Source: Sphingobacterium sp. (GTDB taxonomy: Bacteria > Bacteroidota > Bacteroidia > Sphingobacteriales > Sphingobacteriaceae). From it: 64,000 nt of DNA. A program made the translations under genes and the position numbers. Below the pieces are notes generated by a model. It was not told where the DNA came from. It saw only the letters and a program-made list of their open reading frames with translations, and made no database searches. Below, piece by piece: positions 62,497 through 64,000 of this stretch. The stretch spans positions 744,001 to 808,000 of the forward strand of contig JAITTY010000006.1 of NCBI GenBank assembly GCA_031286695.1. The letters are read 5' to 3'. The first letter of the stretch is position 1; every line of letters starts with the position of its first letter.

Positions 62497-64000
62497 ATGA
62501 TGAAGAAAACCCTATTTTTTGCCAGTTTGATGATGGCAGCACAATTGAACTTTGCTCAGGATTGGAAACCCGCAGGGTCACATATATTAACTCCTTGGGG
62601 CGAGAAAGTAACGGCACAAAAGCCACATCCTGAATATCCTAGACCACAATTAACCAGAACCAATAACTGGCAGAATTTAAATGGACTATGGAAATATGCT
62701 GTCACTCCAGTAGGCACTAAAGAGATTCCTCGTCAATGGGCCGGAAATATCCTTGTTCCTTTTGCTATTGAATCGGCATTGTCTGGTGTTGGTAAAGAGG
62801 TCGGAAAAGATAAAGCCTTATGGTATAATAATACCATAACATTGGACAAGTCTGTCAATAAAAATAAAGTCCTGTTGCATTTTGGCGCGGTAGATTGGCA
62901 ATGTGATGTTTATATAAATAACCAATTGGTCGGAAGACATGAAGGGGGCTTTGATCCTTTTTCGATGGATGTGACAAGCTTTCTAAAGAAAGGAGCAAAA
63001 CAGGAAATAGCCATTCGGGTATGGGATCCGACTGATGATGGACCTCAACCACGCGGTAAACAGGTAAATAAGCCGAATGGTATATGGTACACACCAGTTA
63101 CGGGAATTTGGCAGACCGTTTGGTTAGAAAGTGTTCCACAAACTTATATAGTGAGCACCAAACAGACTCCGCGATTGGATGATGCTGTCTTGGCTTTTCA
63201 AGCTTCCGTAGAAGGAAGTCAAGCCGGTGACGAGATAAAGGTGCGTGCATTGGATGGCGGAAAGCTTATTAAAGAGCAAATAGGACAACCCAATACATCT
63301 TTTGATCTTTCGGTACCCAATTTGGAGCCCTGGTCGCCGAGTAACCCTAAGCTCTATGATTTGGAAATTCAGCTAATTCGAAAAGGAAAAATCGTAGACC
63401 AGGCGAAAAGCTATTTTGCTATGCGGAAAATAGCTATGCAGAAAGACGAAAATGGTGTTCAACGTTTAATGTTAAACAATAAGTTTACCTTCCAATATGG
63501 TCCATTGGATCAAGGCTGGTGGCCAGATGGTCTACATACAGCACCCACGGATGAAGCGCTGAAGTTTGATGTCGTCAAAACAAAGGAAATGGGATTCAAT
63601 ATGATCCGTAAACATATCAAAGTAGAACCGGCGCGCTGGTACCGTTACTGCGATAGTATAGGTATGCTTGTCTGGCAAGATATGCCTAGCGGCGATCTTG
63701 GCGGAAACCATTGGGATATGCAACCGGGAAAAATATCAGGTGGCAATCGGGATAAAGTACGTTCGCAGGAATCTGAGGGTTACTACAGAAAAGAGTGGAA
63801 AACCATTATGGAGGTATTGCACAACTACCCAAGTATTGTCATCTGGGTACCTTTTAATGAGGCTTGGGGGCAATTTAAAACAAAAGAAATAACGGAATGG
63901 ACAATGGCTAATGATCCTTCAAGACTCGTAAATAGTGCCAGTGGTGGTAACTTTATGGAAACTGGACATATCTTGGATATCCATAATTATCCGGACGCAG
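62497..64000 (+). CDS. GH2-family glycosidase, 3' end outside the window
   Basis: The frame opens at ATG 62497 (MMKKTLFFASLMMAAQLNFA, a signal peptide) and runs off the window after about 501 codons. An N-terminal sugar-binding jelly roll (about residues 60-225, with VDWQCDVYINNQLVGRHEGG and ADPTDDGPQPRGKQ-like loop followed by WYTPVTGIWQTVWLE) leads to an immunoglobulin-like domain (about 225-325). The TIM barrel begins with FNMIRKHIKVEPARWYRYCD and contains the acid/base Glu in IVIWVPFNEAWGQF. The nucleophile Glu lies beyond the edge. GH2 covers beta-galactosidases, beta-glucuronidases and alpha-L-arabinopyranosidases; with GH127 next to it an arabinogalactan-like substrate is reasonable. 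Confidence 0.9.
   Translation, partial: MMKKTLFFASLMMAAQLNFAQDWKPAGSHILTPWGEKVTAQKPHPEYPRPQLTRTNNWQNLNGLWKYAVTPVGTKEIPRQWAGNILVPFAIESALSGVGKEVGKDKALWYNNTITLDKSVNKNKVLLHFGAVDWQCDVYINNQLVGRHEGGFDPFSMDVTSFLKKGAKQEIAIRVWDPTDDGPQPRGKQVNKPNGIWYTPVTGIWQTVWLESVPQTYIVSTKQTPRLDDAVLAFQASVEGSQAGDEIKVRALDGGKLIKEQIGQPNTSFDLSVPNLEPWSPSNPKLYDLEIQLIRKGKIVDQAKSYFAMRKIAMQKDENGVQRLMLNNKFTFQYGPLDQGWWPDGLHTAPTDEALKFDVVKTKEMGFNMIRKHIKVEPARWYRYCDSIGMLVWQDMPSGDLGGNHWDMQPGKISGGNRDKVRSQESEGYYRKEWKTIMEVLHNYPSIVIWVPFNEAWGQFKTKEITEWTMANDPSRLVNSASGGNFMETGHILDIHNYPDA

Noticed and set aside
1..64000. CRISPR arrays, tRNA or rRNA genes, insertion sequences, integrases, phage genes
   Set aside because: I looked for regular spaced repeats, cloverleaf-like regions, transposase signatures and terminal inverted repeats and found none that I can support.

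Overview
The window looks like chromosomal DNA of a Bacteroidota bacterium, most likely Sphingobacteriaceae (Sphingobacterium or a close relative). The grounds are two SusC/SusD pairs, AraC-type and propeller-sensor regulators, many secreted or lipoprotein glycosidases, moderately AT-rich DNA, scarce Shine-Dalgarno sequences, and several TAnnTTTG (-7) promoter boxes typical of the phylum. I saw no rRNA, tRNA, CRISPR array, insertion sequence or phage gene.

Layout. (1) 1-7617 (+): the 3' end of a polysaccharide utilisation locus (PUL 1): a SusC cut by the window edge, SusD, and two secreted six-hairpin-type proteins of unassigned glycosidase family. (2) 7660-14136: a small NTF2-like protein, a secreted GH16 glucanase-like enzyme, an AraC regulator, two DoxX-type membrane proteins, a Crp/Fnr regulator and a phosphonatase-like HAD hydrolase. 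(3) 14213-18618 (-): a LytS/LytTR two-component pair followed by a TonB-receptor-like beta-barrel gene interrupted by one in-frame TGA. (4) 18898-26113: two aldo/keto reductases, two DUF1905/YdeI proteins, a Gfo/Idh/MocA oxidoreductase, a flavin dehydrogenase and a DMT transporter. (5) 26463-31708: a secreted Gfo/Idh oxidoreductase coupled to a GH29 fucosidase, a cold-shock-domain protein with a large unknown C-terminal part, and an SPL-type radical SAM protein. (6) 32159-35074: proVWX, a glycine betaine/proline-betaine ABC importer. (7) 35142-38975: an isolated ABC-ATPase fragment, a PchR-like AraC regulator, a siderophore-interacting protein and a MATE exporter, with two Fur-like 7-1-7 palindromes. 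(8) 39134-47553: an OmpR/EnvZ-type two-component system, two paralogous UspA-like proteins flanking an export trio (ABC membrane domain without ATPase, HlyD, TolC), a small membrane-anchored protein and a DUF1275 protein. (9) 47716-end: a GH76 mannanase-like protein, a two-gene version of a hybrid two-component system, an aldose epimerase lipoprotein, and PUL 2 (SusC, SusD, DUF3823, GH127, GH2 cut by the window edge), which points to an L-arabinofuranose-containing plant glycan.

The most unusual part is region 8. The two UspA-like genes carry nearly superimposable promoter regions. Each has three pairs of a TTyTAAT 7-mer, with an 11-bp period within each pair and identical spacing between pairs, followed by an identical 20-bp block and a TAnnTTTG box. 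Similar 11-bp-phased repeats lie in front of the response regulator. I infer one regulon driven by that OmpR-type regulator and controlling an export apparatus whose ABC subunit has no nucleotide-binding domain.
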